Shown in pieces: positions 25,137 through 34,615 of a stretch of 40,483 nucleotides of DNA (position 1 is the first letter of the stretch; each line of letters begins with the position of its first letter). A model generated the notes under the pieces. It searched no databases, was not told where the DNA came from, and worked only from the letters and a program-made list of their open reading frames with translations. The position numbers and the translations under genes were made by a program. This DNA is from Clostridia bacterium. Its GTDB lineage: Bacteria > Bacillota > Clostridia > Oscillospirales > CAG-272. The stretch covers positions 1-40,483 of the forward strand of contig JAKSPH010000004.1 of assembly GCA_024404975.1 (NCBI GenBank). Reading direction: 5' to 3'.

Positions 25137-26313
25137 AAAATATACCTCTGATGATCCCGCGCAGAAGCGTCGGGAAGCCTTTGCTTTCCGCGGCATCGAG
25201 ATCTGCCGCTTTCGCGGTCGGGACCGCGAAGAATTCCTTCAGATCCGCGGAACTTTCGATCGCCGTGCGGTATCCAGCGGCGGTAAATCTCACCTCGCAA
25301 AGCCGTGCGAACTGCGCTTTCGTCTGTTCCGACAGACCGTGATAAATAGTGCCGAGTGCCTCGCCGTTCTCTGCCGTTTTCAGATCTGAAACCGTCTGCA
25401 CGGAGATCTCGCGTTTCGCGGAGTCGAGGAGAGCGAAGAGATCGTTGAAGAAGGCGGCGGCACGGGCTTCGTCACCCGCGTCGACCGTGGCTTCGTAAAA
25501 TGCTTTCACCGAGCCGATCGCGCCGAATTCCTCGAAAAGAACCATCCACTCGTCCGTCGAAAGGGTAATGTCCGTGTCGAGCGAACGGATGACCGAAGCG
25601 ATCTCCGCGTCGGTGAATTCTTCGGGGAAGGAGGCGTTATCAAGCGAGGCGAGAAACGCGCCGGAGGAGAGAAGCATTCCGCGGGAAACGGCGGCAAACG
25701 CGCGGTTGTCAATGCCGTCGAAGATCGTCTTACGCCGTCTTGCGTCCTCGGCTTTGTTCTTGTAGCGGTAGCCGACAGAGGGGTATTTTTCCGCGAGCGA
25801 GAGGTTGTACCCGATCGTATAATCGAACTTACAGTCGATCATTCCGCGCAAAAGTCCTTCGAGCGTCGTTGTCCCGAAATGGGAGAACAGCAGGCGCATG
25901 AAGTCGCGGAGCGTGTCCGCTTCCTCACTCGGAATACCGCCGTTCAGCGCATCATAGAGAAGTTTGGAATAAACCGTTTTTCTTTCTTCAATCCCGTCGA
26001 AGAAGGAGAGATAATCCGCCTCAGCGATACCCTCCGCGTAAAAAACTTCTTCCAGACGGGCGGAGAGCGACGGGATACGGTCGAGAAACCCGGTCGCTAC
26101 CGAAGCCGGCAAAAGATCCGCGTACGAACGGAGCAAGGCAGAGAGCGTATTCTTTGCCGAAACTCTCGTTTCGCCGGCGTAATTATGCACGGGCTCGGAC
26201 GTGATAGAAATGCCGCTTTGCAGCGGAGCGGTTTCCCTGTTACAGGAAACCGCCGAGAGGAGCAAGAACGGCATTAGAAAGAGTATCGCTATTCGTTTGT
26301 TGTGAACCTTCAT
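25129..26313 (-). CDS. Lipoprotein (394 aa) upstream of a MacB-type ABC pair
   Basis: 394 aa. It starts MKVHNKRIAILFLMPFLL with a lipobox-like LSAVSC (Cys near residue 24), so it is exported and lipid-anchored. The mature part is helical and acidic, without a recognised domain. It starts 8 bases after the stop codon of the 1512-aa lipoprotein gene. There is no convincing Shine-Dalgarno, so it probably depends on coupled translation. It ends 8 bases inside the ATPase gene. Such small lipoproteins beside MacB-like pairs can be extracellular adaptors or substrate receptors. That is an inference from the arrangement; no family name is known to me. Confidence 0.78.
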   Translation of the reverse strand: MKVHNKRIAILFLMPFLLLSAVSCNRETAPLQSGISITSEPVHNYAGETRVSAKNTLSALLRSYADLLPASVATGFLDRIPSLSARLEEVFYAEGIAEADYLSFFDGIEERKTVYSKLLYDALNGGIPSEEADTLRDFMRLLFSHFGTTTLEGLLRGMIDCKFDYTIGYNLSLAEKYPSVGYRYKNKAEDARRRKTIFDGIDNRAFAAVSRGMLLSSGAFLASLDNASFPEEFTDAEIASVIRSLDTDITLSTDEWMVLFEEFGAIGSVKAFYEATVDAGDEARAAAFFNDLFALLDSAKREISVQTVSDLKTAENGEALGTIYHGLSEQTKAQFARLCEVRFTAAGYRTAIESSADLKEFFAVPTAKAADLDAAESKGFPTLLRGIIRGIFYD

Positions 26314-26321
26314 CCGAAGGA

Positions 26322-29300
26322 TCAGTCTTTCGCACCGAATTCGATGAACGCGTCGTACTCACCGAAGACGTCTTCTTTGGTGGGGACGGGTTCTTTGGAT
26401 TCGAGGTCGAGGACGCAGCCGATGGCTTCGTTCATGCCCATTGCGGACACGTTAACGTCGAGGTGTTTGCCTGCAGTTGCAACGGAGACGGCACCGAGAA
26501 GGTAACCGGATTCGCCTTCGGTGAGGGCGTAAACGGAAATGTCGGCAGCAAATTCACCGTTCAGGTTCTTCATATCGAAGATAACTTCGTAACCGAAGAA
26601 GGTCAAGCCGATCTTCACGCCGCCATCTACGTTATCAAAGCGGAGAACCGCGTCACCGAGCATGGAGTCGGAGAGGATGAAGTCAAATCCGCCGTCGCGG
26701 TTAACGATATAACCGTTGCCTGCAAGGACCATGGCAACGATAGTGTCGAGGTTGAAGTTGAAGTAGTCGTTTCCGCCGTCGACTTTGTCGAGAGTGAAGG
26801 CAAGAATTTCGCAATCACCATTGCCGAACATGCCAAATTCCAAGCCAAGAGCGAAGGAGAATTTCTCGTCGTTGTTGACGAGGTCAAGGGTAATTCCCTG
26901 ATCTTCCGTAATGTAGCCGAGGAGGATTCCGTCGTCATTCGCATAAGGAACGGCAAGGCCGAGGTCAAGACGGTAAGTAGCAGTGCCGTTTCCGCCTTTC
27001 ACGCAAGTAAGAGTGAGATTCTGTGCTTTCTGATTTCCGGAGATGACGGTATCGAAGTCAAATCCGCCGTTGGTGAACAGGATGGATTCAAGGAGCATAT
27101 AATCGGAGAGTTTCCAAACGAATCCGCCGTTTTCATCCTTCGTCCAGGAGAACGTGATGACGTCGAGGGTTCTGTTTTCACCATAATAGTCCTGATACAG
27201 TTTCACTTCGACTGTATGGTCATCGAGATTGAAATCTGCAACGAGATCCATATTGTCGCCTTCATCGTCATAGGGATCGTAGACTTTATTTTTATACTCA
27301 TCGTAATTGTCGGAATAAAGAGAAGCCGTAAGTTCAAAGCCGTGTTCGGTGGGCTGATATTTGAAGGTTACGCAGATGCTGTAGGTACCAACGCGAAGCA
27401 TAGCGACATTGACCTTGCCGTTTTCGACTTCTATGTCCGACTCAAAGAAGCGGAAGGTTTTTCCAAAGACGTCAACCAAATCGAGTGAGCCCTTGAGACT
27501 TTCGCCGGGCGTGTAAACCAAGGTACCTCCGGAAACGACCGTATAGAGGTCGCTGCGGAATGTCTCTTGGGAGTCACGGAGGCACAGGAAGCGGTTCGTC
27601 TTTACGGTGATAACGTGGGTTTCCTTATCTCTCGAAACGGTGATGAGAGGATAGGTCAAGTAAGCCTCGTGGATGATGCCGACGTATTCATCGCCGTGCT
27701 CATCCGTGGCTTTGGTTTCTTCATAGAAGTTTGCAACGGTTTTGGAACCGTACGAGAATTCAAGCGTTCCGTCTTTGCAAATTTCAAAACTCGTATAATT
27801 GCAAAGTTCATACTTTTCGCAAATTGCGTAGAAATCGGAGTCCGCGGTTTCACCGTCGGCAACATATTGATACGTGTGCTGTTTGTCTATGGTTTTTTCA
27901 CTATTATTGTAATCCGTAAGGGCAAAGACAAGTTTTTCCGAAGAAATCTCGCAGTCGATCAAAGGAGCGACTGTGTTTTCGCCTACCCAGTAGATGTGTT
28001 CGTAAGTGTAAAAACCGTTGGTTTTGTAAAGATTGGTTTCTTCCTGGGCATAGGCCTGATTTGCAACGAAGTGAGCGTCGGCGTTCTTGAGAATTTCGCA
28101 AGCGACGGTGAATACGTTTGCGTTTTCGGCGGCTTTCGCAGTCTTTACGATATTGCGGACGTCGTCTTTGAAGTTCACGGTGACGTCGATGTCCGCATAG
28201 TACTCGTAAGCAACGTCGAAGAGGTAATTAACCTCATCCTTACCGGCGTACTTGGAGGACGTGGGCTGCTCGATATCATTGCTGAAGTGCTTGAACTCGA
28301 CCGACGCGGGAGTGATCGTCAATTCCCAGGCGTTCCGCACTTCGGTCTTCGTTGCGGTGTAGTTGTCATCGTCCATGACGTATCCGACTTCGTTTTTATC
28401 AACGGCTGCGGTTCCTTCGACAACGAACTCATCGGGAGCGTAGACGAAGATCTCGTCTTTCTTGATGTCAGCGCAGTAAATATTCTCAAAGACCGTGTAC
28501 TTCCAGCCCTTGGGGCAGGTCTTTTCTTCATCGAAGTAATAGGTCTCGCCGTTATCGTGAGCGTTTACGGCAACGTGGACCGTACCTTCCTCATCTGTGG
28601 TAACGACAACGGAATTGAACGTTACCGCGGATTGCTTGACTTCAAGAGCCACGAAGGAATCTTCGGGGGTTGCACGGTACTGTACGTTTTCTCTTTCGCC
28701 GTCGTCATCGTAGGCGATGTTCTCGGAGAGCACGGCATTGATCTTGCCGTCTTTTACGTCGACGAACAGGGTTTGCGGAACGAAGTATTCGTATTTTTCT
28801 TCCTGATCGAATCCTTCGCCGTATCCGGTGATCTCAGGGTAGAACGCTTTTACGGCGGGAGCTTCGTTCATCTCGAAATGGAATTCGGAGATCTTTCCGT
28901 TCTCGTCAAGCGTCATACTGAAATCGACGGGGGTGTAGTTTTCGGGTTCGCCGGTAAGGAGGGAGGTTACTTCGTAATTGAACGCGTAGCCGTCTTTACC
29001 GAATTTCACGGTTGCTTTATCGACGTCAAGGGGGAGCGGGAAGGGAAGTTCTCCTTCGAAGAAGAAGTTATCTTCGGTCACTTTGACGGTGTAGGCTTCC
29101 GCGTAGTTTTTCGCATCGGTTTCTTCCTCTTTGACGACCGCGTATTTGTTGCCGGTCAAGGTCACGCCTTCCGTCTTGCTGACGGTGAGGACGGTACCGG
29201 GATATACTTCGGTAGCACCGTCGGCGACTTCCTCCGTAGAATAGGAGGTCACGGTGAGAAGACCGTTTTCGCCGTAAACCGCATCGAGGACGTCAACGAC

Positions 29301-30860
29301 CTGCTGTTCTTCCTTGCCGTTGAGGATCTTGTTGTATTCATGGAGAGTGAAGTGACCTTCTGTATCAATGAATACTTTGAGTTTCTCATATTCGGTCATG
29401 CCTTCGGGAACGTCAACAAGGGAGATCTCGGAGCCGGTTTCCACGTCGTAAACGACGGAGGAGCGGGTGGTGACGATTTCTGCGGCGATGACCTTGTCGT
29501 CTTTCACGGTAACGGTGAGAGTTTTGATCATGGAGTCGAGAGTTTTTGCATCGTCGACGATGGTCGCGTAGTCAAGCGCGCCTTCGATGAAACGTTCGCT
29601 AACGAGGTCGTAAATATCGCTGACCTTCATCGCGAGTGCATCGGTAACTTTTGCTTTGTATTTTACGTCGTAAACTTCGGTTTTCCACTGTTCGTAGGTC
29701 TGTTCACCGACGGGGTTGAATTTGAGGAGAGTGCAGATCTTTGCGTTTTCCGCTTCCAGAAGAAGGGTTTCGATGGAGAAGTCGCGTTCGAGAACGGCGG
29801 AAGCAACGGCGTTGACGATCGCGAAGAGCTGGTCGCCGGGAACACCGGTCGCTTCAGCGAAGTCGACCATCACGTCAACGAGTTCGCCGACGGTCTTTCC
29901 GGGAAGTGCGTCAACGTATGCGACGAGTTTGTCTGCGGCGTCTTCTGCGCCGTAAGCGTCATTGAGGAGGGAAGCAACGGTTCTTTCACCGTTCACGGTA
30001 AGCATCTTGGAGATACCTTCCGCATTGAGCGTGTAAACGGTCTTGCCGTCGTCTTCGGTGATCCCGATCATATCCTCGGTGTTCACTTCGGGAAGTTTGA
30101 TGAGATTGAGGACGCCGAGCGCAAGAAGGGTAAGGTTGCCTTCTTCGTCAACGAGGACTTTGGCAACCGCGTTGGCCTTGCGGGCGATCTCATCGAGTTT
30201 CTTGATCTGTTCGAGGATCTCTACGGGAGAAACTTTAAGATCAAGGGAGGATTCGAGAAGGGAAGCCAGGAAGGTGTCGATATCGTAGTGCATATTCCGC
30301 AGTACTTCTTCGCCTTTGGAAACGTAGAGGTAAGCGTCATCGCGGTTGAGATAGAACTTTCCGACGAATGCCTCGGGAGCCGCGGGAGTTTCACTTTCCT
30401 CGTCTGCTTTGGTGAGCATCGCGTCTACGTCAACGATGATGTAGGGAGCACCCTCTTTGACAACGTAGTGGAAGTCCGCTTTGTTGATCAGAGCGACGGT
30501 GCCGCCGAGGTCAACTTCGGTGCCTTTTTTGAGGTTGAATGAATAGTTTGCATCGGGGAGGCAGAGCGAGAGAAGACCGAAGATGCTGTTAGTCTCTTCG
30601 ATGGGGCGCTCTGCGGGAATGATTTCAAGATAGGAATCACCGCACTCGGTGCAGGTGTAGCGGATCACGCCGTCGGTCATTCTGGTGACTTCATAGATGA
30701 CTTCGGCGACGTAATGGTGGCCGTCTTTGCAGGTGTCGGGAACGTCGCTGTCGACGCCCGGAATTTTGTTAGCTAATTCCTTGCTGCAGGAAGCCGCAGA
30801 AAGAAGGATACTTGCTAACATAACTACCACGAGCAAAAGGCAAATAATACGATGTTTCAT
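26322..30860 (-). CDS. Very large surface lipoprotein (1512 aa)
   Basis: 1512 aa. The signal peptide ends in the lipobox LSAASC (Cys near residue 25). Near residues 44-77 is a Cys/His cluster of the form C-x4-HHY...YTCTECGDSY, a short zinc-binding-like motif common at the start of Clostridia surface proteins. The rest is acidic and beta-rich with long stretches of YxVxDxxxxT strands. I could not assign a named domain. Two broad halves are suggested: residues 80-500 (helical, Leu/Lys/Glu-rich) and 500-1500 (beta-rich, many FxxGxYxF-like strands). It follows the MBG-like gene by 26 bases, with AAAGGAG 9 bases before the ATG. In the operon it is likely to act with the MBG-like protein and the ABC pair at the cell surface. 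Codon use and composition resemble its neighbours. Confidence 0.82.
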   Translation of the reverse strand: MKHRIICLLLVVVMLASILLSAASCSKELANKIPGVDSDVPDTCKDGHHYVAEVIYEVTRMTDGVIRYTCTECGDSYLEIIPAERPIEETNSIFGLLSLCLPDANYSFNLKKGTEVDLGGTVALINKADFHYVVKEGAPYIIVDVDAMLTKADEESETPAAPEAFVGKFYLNRDDAYLYVSKGEEVLRNMHYDIDTFLASLLESSLDLKVSPVEILEQIKKLDEIARKANAVAKVLVDEEGNLTLLALGVLNLIKLPEVNTEDMIGITEDDGKTVYTLNAEGISKMLTVNGERTVASLLNDAYGAEDAADKLVAYVDALPGKTVGELVDVMVDFAEATGVPGDQLFAIVNAVASAVLERDFSIETLLLEAENAKICTLLKFNPVGEQTYEQWKTEVYDVKYKAKVTDALAMKVSDIYDLVSERFIEGALDYATIVDDAKTLDSMIKTLTVTVKDDKVIAAEIVTTRSSVVYDVETGSEISLVDVPEGMTEYEKLKVFIDTEGHFTLHEYNKILNGKEEQQVVDVLDAVYGENGLLTVTSYSTEEVADGATEVYPGTVLTVSKTEGVTLTGNKYAVVKEEETDAKNYAEAYTVKVTEDNFFFEGELPFPLPLDVDKATVKFGKDGYAFNYEVTSLLTGEPENYTPVDFSMTLDENGKISEFHFEMNEAPAVKAFYPEITGYGEGFDQEEKYEYFVPQTLFVDVKDGKINAVLSENIAYDDDGERENVQYRATPEDSFVALEVKQSAVTFNSVVVTTDEEGTVHVAVNAHDNGETYYFDEEKTCPKGWKYTVFENIYCADIKKDEIFVYAPDEFVVEGTAAVDKNEVGYVMDDDNYTATKTEVRNAWELTITPASVEFKHFSNDIEQPTSSKYAGKDEVNYLFDVAYEYYADIDVTVNFKDDVRNIVKTAKAAENANVFTVACEILKNADAHFVANQAYAQEETNLYKTNGFYTYEHIYWVGENTVAPLIDCEISSEKLVFALTDYNNSEKTIDKQHTYQYVADGETADSDFYAICEKYELCNYTSFEICKDGTLEFSYGSKTVANFYEETKATDEHGDEYVGIIHEAYLTYPLITVSRDKETHVITVKTNRFLCLRDSQETFRSDLYTVVSGGTLVYTPGESLKGSLDLVDVFGKTFRFFESDIEVENGKVNVAMLRVGTYSICVTFKYQPTEHGFELTASLYSDNYDEYKNKVYDPYDDEGDNMDLVADFNLDDHTVEVKLYQDYYGENRTLDVITFSWTKDENGGFVWKLSDYMLLESILFTNGGFDFDTVISGNQKAQNLTLTCVKGGNGTATYRLDLGLAVPYANDDGILLGYITEDQGITLDLVNNDEKFSFALGLEFGMFGNGDCEILAFTLDKVDGGNDYFNFNLDTIVAMVLAGNGYIVNRDGGFDFILSDSMLGDAVLRFDNVDGGVKIGLTFFGYEVIFDMKNLNGEFAADISVYALTEGESGYLLGAVSVATAGKHLDVNVSAMGMNEAIGCVLDLESKEPVPTKEDVFGEYDAFIEFGAKD

Positions 30861-30886
30861 TATTTCTTATCTCCTTTTGTTCTTAA

Positions 30887-33800
30887 TCAATGCAACTTGT
30901 GAAGCGTCTTGAGCGGGGTGTGAAGTTTTGCCGCGTCTCTCCTGATCTTGGGGAGAGCAACAACGACTCTCATCTCTTTGCCGTCGTCGGTCGTATATGC
31001 CGCGACTTCGCCGGCTTCGTATGCCGCGCCGTCATACTTGAAATAATAGATTTTGTATTTTCTCTTGTTGAAGAATACGCCGACAACGTCCTCGCCGGAT
31101 TCGTCGTCAACTTCGCCTGCAAGTCCGCCGTCTGCGATATACTTCTTGGCTTCCTCGGACCAGATTTCATCTTCGGTCTTCTTAGGTGCCGGAGCGACGG
31201 GGGCTGCGGCGGGAGCCGCGTTCTTTGCCTTTGCGGAGGTTGCCGCAACCTTGGCAGCGGGAGCGGGAGCGCCGCCTGCGACTGCGGGGGTTGCGCTTCT
31301 GCCGAACAAGGAGGCGATCTGTGCTTTGAAACCGTCGACGCCTACGTTTTTGATGTAGTTGACGATGAGGTAAACGTCAGCCGCGATGAGAAGGAGAAGA
31401 ACGACCGCAAGGGCGATCACTGCAGCGAGGTGTCCGGGAACGAAGAAGATGGGAGCGGCTGCCGCAAGGGTGGTTCCGTTTTTCTTGAAGAGGTTAGCGA
31501 GAGTGCCGTTCTTCTTTGCCTGAAGGAGAAGAAGAACAAGGGTAAGCGCGCAGAAGGCAACGAGTACGGAGAGAACGATGATCCATGCAAGCAGAGAAGT
31601 CTGTTCGCAGACGAAGGAGAACTCGGAGAGTTTATCCGTCTTAACGACTGCGTAACCGTCCTCAAGCGTATGTTCGATCTCGGTCGCAACGCCTTCATGG
31701 ATGTGGAGGATACGGTAGTTTGCGTTTGCGAGTTTCGCGGGAACTGCGAGGTAAACGTAGATCATACCGTCGGGCTGAACCTTGACGTTGTCTTTTTCAA
31801 GCGATACGTCGTAAGTTACGAATACGCGGTCGAGTTTCTTGTAGTCCTCGGACTTCTTGAGAACTTCGACAACGTTTTTCGTCTGTGCCTTATCGGTTAC
31901 TTCGATGGTGCTGACAACGAGGCGGATATCGGGATCGATACCGTCATCGCTCTTGACCTTAACGGATTCTTTGTTTTCTTCGACGGTCTTTGTGTCACTT
32001 GCCTGTTCGACCCATTTGACGGTAAGAGTTGCGGTCATATCGGCGGGTACTTCGTAGAAGTAAGAATCGGTAGCAAATACCGCACGGAGGGTGTATTTAC
32101 CGACCTCGGTCTTATCTGCGTTCACAAAGGTAACGGTGGGAACCGTGCCGTCCAAACCTTCGGGGATCTCACCGTCCAGAGCGACGGTGAATGCGGTTCC
32201 GTAAGGAACGCTGATGTCGTTGAAGGAAACACCGCTCATATCGTAAACGGCTTTCTTGATCTCGAAATCGAAGGCGATATCGTCGGAAGTACCGGTGCTC
32301 CAGACGTAGTTGTCGGGATCGGCAAGGGCGATCTTACCGGATTGAGAACCGATGTTGGTGCGTTCGCCGTTTTCAACGGTGTAGGCGACGTTCTCCGCAA
32401 TGTCGATACGCTGTGCGGAGCCGTTGAAGCGGTAGTCTTTTGCGGGGATTTCGGGAACGGCTACGACTGCCTTCTGAACTTCATAGAGTGCGGTGAACTC
32501 GGTGGGGAGTGCATAGTTCTCGGTGTATTCGTCGGGGAGGGTCGCCATTGCGCGGTAAACGCCGGCATTGCGGACGGGAGTTGCGGTGGTAACGGGGAGA
32601 GCGACTACGTTGCCGTCCACGTCGGTGAACTGTGCTTTGATCTCATAGTTTTCGCCCGTGTAGGTGCGGACGTCATTCTGACCGAGCCATTCGATGTCGA
32701 TCACACGTTTTGCAACGCGGAGGTTTGCGGATTCGAGGGAAATCACGAAGTTTCTGACGACGGTTTCCGTTGCGCCTTCTGCTTCGTCGTTCCATGTAAA
32801 CTTGGGAGTGATGACGTATTCGCCGACTGCTTCGCCTTTTTCATAACCGCCGAAGTCGAAAGTCAGAGTACCTTTTGCTGCGAGTTCCGCGATGATCGCG
32901 TTGACGTCGACTATGTCGGAGGAGAGGTAAACGGCGCCGGCGTCTTTCGCCTCGTCACCGAAGAAGAGGTTCACTGCGTTCGGGCGGAGGGTGACGTATG
33001 CCTTGTCGACGGTCACGTCAAAGGAAGCGGTGCCGTCAATGATCAGAGAATTTTTGTAAGCGTCGGGGACGGAAACGACCACGGTATATTGACCTGCGTC
33101 AACGATCGGTTCACCGTCTGCCTGTGCGGCGGCAAGGTAGTAGTAGCCGTAGTTGGGTACGAACTCGATCGCCGAGCCGGTGTAGATCGCAGTCGATTCA
33201 GCCAACGTAATATCAGCGGCGTCAATGTGCTTTGCGGTGACCGTAACGGGGATATGTTTCTCTTTGGCTTCGAACCATTCGTTTTCAACGACCTTGTATG
33301 CGAAGTCGTAAGTGCCTGCGGGAAGGTCGTCGTCGATCATGTCGTCAGACCAGGTCACACCGTTATCGAAACTGTAATAGACCTTGGTTCTCTGAATAAC
33401 GTCTTTGTCGTATTTTACGCCTTCGGTCTGTTTCAAAGCGATCGCGAGTTTTTCAGAAAGGTTCTCACCGAATACGGAGGTGATGCCGCCCTCGGCATTC
33501 TCACCTTCGATATAGAAGGGGGCTTCCGCTTTGTTAACAGTTAAGGTAAACGTAGGCGGATTGGCGAGGCGAATCTTTTCGTCGTTTCTGTAGATATAGT
33601 CGACCGAGTAAACAAAGGTTCCGACGGTGTCGCCTCCGTCCGCGCTTGCCCAGTGAGTGTTCAAAGGGCTGCCCGAGGGAACGAATTCAAGATAGTAATC
33701 GACAGGGTTGCCTTCTCCGTCCGTGCGTTCGACGAAAGCATGGAAGTTCGTCACGCGGTTGTTGAACGGCATGGTGTAAGAGAAATTGCCGTCTGCGTCC

Positions 33801-34216
33801 GCAGAAAGGTAAATTCGATCACTGCTGCCGGCGGGAAGAGCGTAAATCCGGACCGACGTGTCGGTTGCTATGGTACGGGTGTCAATAAAGACGTTTGTCT
33901 TTGCAGGGTTTTTGCCCTGTTGCTGAAGGATCAAGGTGTATTCACCGGCGTCCCAACTATCGATATCCGCGGGAAGATCCGCAGAATGCCCGGTAGCGAC
34001 AACGTCATCATTGTTGTTGATCCAGTAGATGGTGTAAGGATCTTCGCCCACGCCGGAAATGACCGGCTTTTCGTGGGTCTGATCCACTGTGTTGTAATCC
34101 GCCATTGAGATAGAGAGCGTAGCATCATCTGCAAGTGCGGATACCGCAAGTACCGTTACCAATACGGCGGCGAGTACCAATGCGGCTATGACAAAGCGTT
34201 TTAATTTCTGTGTCAT
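30887..34216 (-). CDS. MBG/YDG-like surface protein with two C-terminal membrane helices
   Basis: 1109 aa. After a signal peptide (about 1-29) there are repeated beta domains of the MBG/YDG type: segments such as ITLAESTAIYTGSAIEF, YEIKAQFTDVDGN and VSFNDISVPYGTAF, with YDxxVxxxxxxGxYxxxV spacing. Two membrane helices lie near residues 897-925 (LLAWIIVLSVLVAF...) and 955-985 (HLAAVIALAVVLLLLIAAD), joined by a basic KKNGTLANLFKKNG loop. An Ala/Pro-rich linker (about 1000-1040) and a roughly 70-residue acidic-basic domain close the protein. By the positive-inside rule the loop is cytoplasmic and both ends are outside. AAGGAG lies 9 bases before the ATG. It opens a six-gene operon. A structural or adhesive surface role is likely; a sensor role cannot be excluded. 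Confidence 0.83.
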   Translation of the reverse strand: MTQKLKRFVIAALVLAAVLVTVLAVSALADDATLSISMADYNTVDQTHEKPVISGVGEDPYTIYWINNNDDVVATGHSADLPADIDSWDAGEYTLILQQQGKNPAKTNVFIDTRTIATDTSVRIYALPAGSSDRIYLSADADGNFSYTMPFNNRVTNFHAFVERTDGEGNPVDYYLEFVPSGSPLNTHWASADGGDTVGTFVYSVDYIYRNDEKIRLANPPTFTLTVNKAEAPFYIEGENAEGGITSVFGENLSEKLAIALKQTEGVKYDKDVIQRTKVYYSFDNGVTWSDDMIDDDLPAGTYDFAYKVVENEWFEAKEKHIPVTVTAKHIDAADITLAESTAIYTGSAIEFVPNYGYYYLAAAQADGEPIVDAGQYTVVVSVPDAYKNSLIIDGTASFDVTVDKAYVTLRPNAVNLFFGDEAKDAGAVYLSSDIVDVNAIIAELAAKGTLTFDFGGYEKGEAVGEYVITPKFTWNDEAEGATETVVRNFVISLESANLRVAKRVIDIEWLGQNDVRTYTGENYEIKAQFTDVDGNVVALPVTTATPVRNAGVYRAMATLPDEYTENYALPTEFTALYEVQKAVVAVPEIPAKDYRFNGSAQRIDIAENVAYTVENGERTNIGSQSGKIALADPDNYVWSTGTSDDIAFDFEIKKAVYDMSGVSFNDISVPYGTAFTVALDGEIPEGLDGTVPTVTFVNADKTEVGKYTLRAVFATDSYFYEVPADMTATLTVKWVEQASDTKTVEENKESVKVKSDDGIDPDIRLVVSTIEVTDKAQTKNVVEVLKKSEDYKKLDRVFVTYDVSLEKDNVKVQPDGMIYVYLAVPAKLANANYRILHIHEGVATEIEHTLEDGYAVVKTDKLSEFSFVCEQTSLLAWIIVLSVLVAFCALTLVLLLLQAKKNGTLANLFKKNGTTLAAAAPIFFVPGHLAAVIALAVVLLLLIAADVYLIVNYIKNVGVDGFKAQIASLFGRSATPAVAGGAPAPAAKVAATSAKAKNAAPAAAPVAPAPKKTEDEIWSEEAKKYIADGGLAGEVDDESGEDVVGVFFNKRKYKIYYFKYDGAAYEAGEVAAYTTDDGKEMRVVVALPKIRRDAAKLHTPLKTLHKLH

Positions 34217-34243
34217 ATTGGGATTGCTCCTTTTTATATTATT

Positions 34244-34252
34244 TTTATAACA
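34244..34252 (-). promoter_or_regulatory. Possible extended -10 site for the MBG-like operon
   Basis: On the minus strand, TGTTATAAA is an extended -10-like site 28 bases before the start codon at 34216, with a ribosome binding site AAGGAG between. No -35 with proper spacing is seen in the AT-rich flank. Other -10-like hexamers exist nearby, so the choice is weak. Confidence 0.3.
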
Positions 34253-34293
34253 AACAAAATTAAGAATAATATATTGGTTGAATTGTCTAAATA

Positions 34294-34386
34294 TTCACAA
34301 ATGGTCTTAATTATATAATATAATTATGAACTAGGTGTGAACATTGTTTTTTTCTTTTCACTATGATTGTAAATTTTTTGTGAACA
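34294..34386. promoter_or_regulatory. TGTGAA/TTCACA site cluster and an AT palindrome upstream of the divergent operons
   Basis: TTCACA at 34294-34299, TGTGAACA at 34336-34343 and again at 34379-34386 form a cluster. The last two are direct repeats 43 bp apart, about four helical turns. Between them is a perfect AT palindrome at 34308-34326 with 9-bp arms (TAATTATAT, rc ATATAATTA). The sequence is AT-rich, so chance is a real alternative. The cluster lies upstream of the MBG-like operon on the minus strand and could be a regulator-binding region. Confidence 0.35.
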
Positions 34387-34463
34387 CCTTAAAAAATCCA
34401 AATTTCACCTTCCTTTTTACCTGAAATACACGTGAAAAATGTAAAAATAAAATATCAAAGAAA

Positions 34464-34560
34464 CGCCCTGCAGAGAATCCCCTCCGTCCCTATTTAATAT
34501 TAATAAGGATAAAAGCCGCCGCTTTGCAGGGGCGATGCGGATCGGAATCGGCTCTCCGCA
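34464..34560. other. GC-rich island with two inverted repeats in the AT-rich divergent region
   Basis: CGCCCTGCA (34464-34472) can pair with TGCAGGGGCG (34525-34534, one bulged G), and TGCGGA (34536-34541) with TCCGCA (34555-34560). The whole 97-base stretch is markedly GC-richer than the surrounding 250 bases. It could encode a structured RNA on either strand or be a decayed gene fragment. No open frame with a ribosome binding site was found; the rest of 34217-34731 outside the listed sites shows nothing else. Confidence 0.35.
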
Positions 34561-34586
34561 CCGAAGAAATCGTAAGAGTAAATACG

Positions 34587-34615
34587 TTGTCAAAGGGACG
34601 CAAGTTTTTGATAAT
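34587..34615 (+). promoter_or_regulatory. Possible second promoter upstream of the riboswitch
   Basis: TTGTCA (34587-34592) and GATAAT (34610-34615) are separated by 17 bp, about 145 bases upstream of the main promoter. It would give a longer leader to the surface locus or a separate small RNA. Both boxes have one mismatch to consensus. Confidence 0.45.

Noticed and set aside
27567..30542. A 991-codon plus-strand frame, and an 884-codon one at 30890-33544
   Set aside because: Both are antisense to the large lipoprotein and MBG-like genes, which have signal peptides, ribosome binding sites and operon spacing. No promoter or recognisable domain supports the plus-strand frames.
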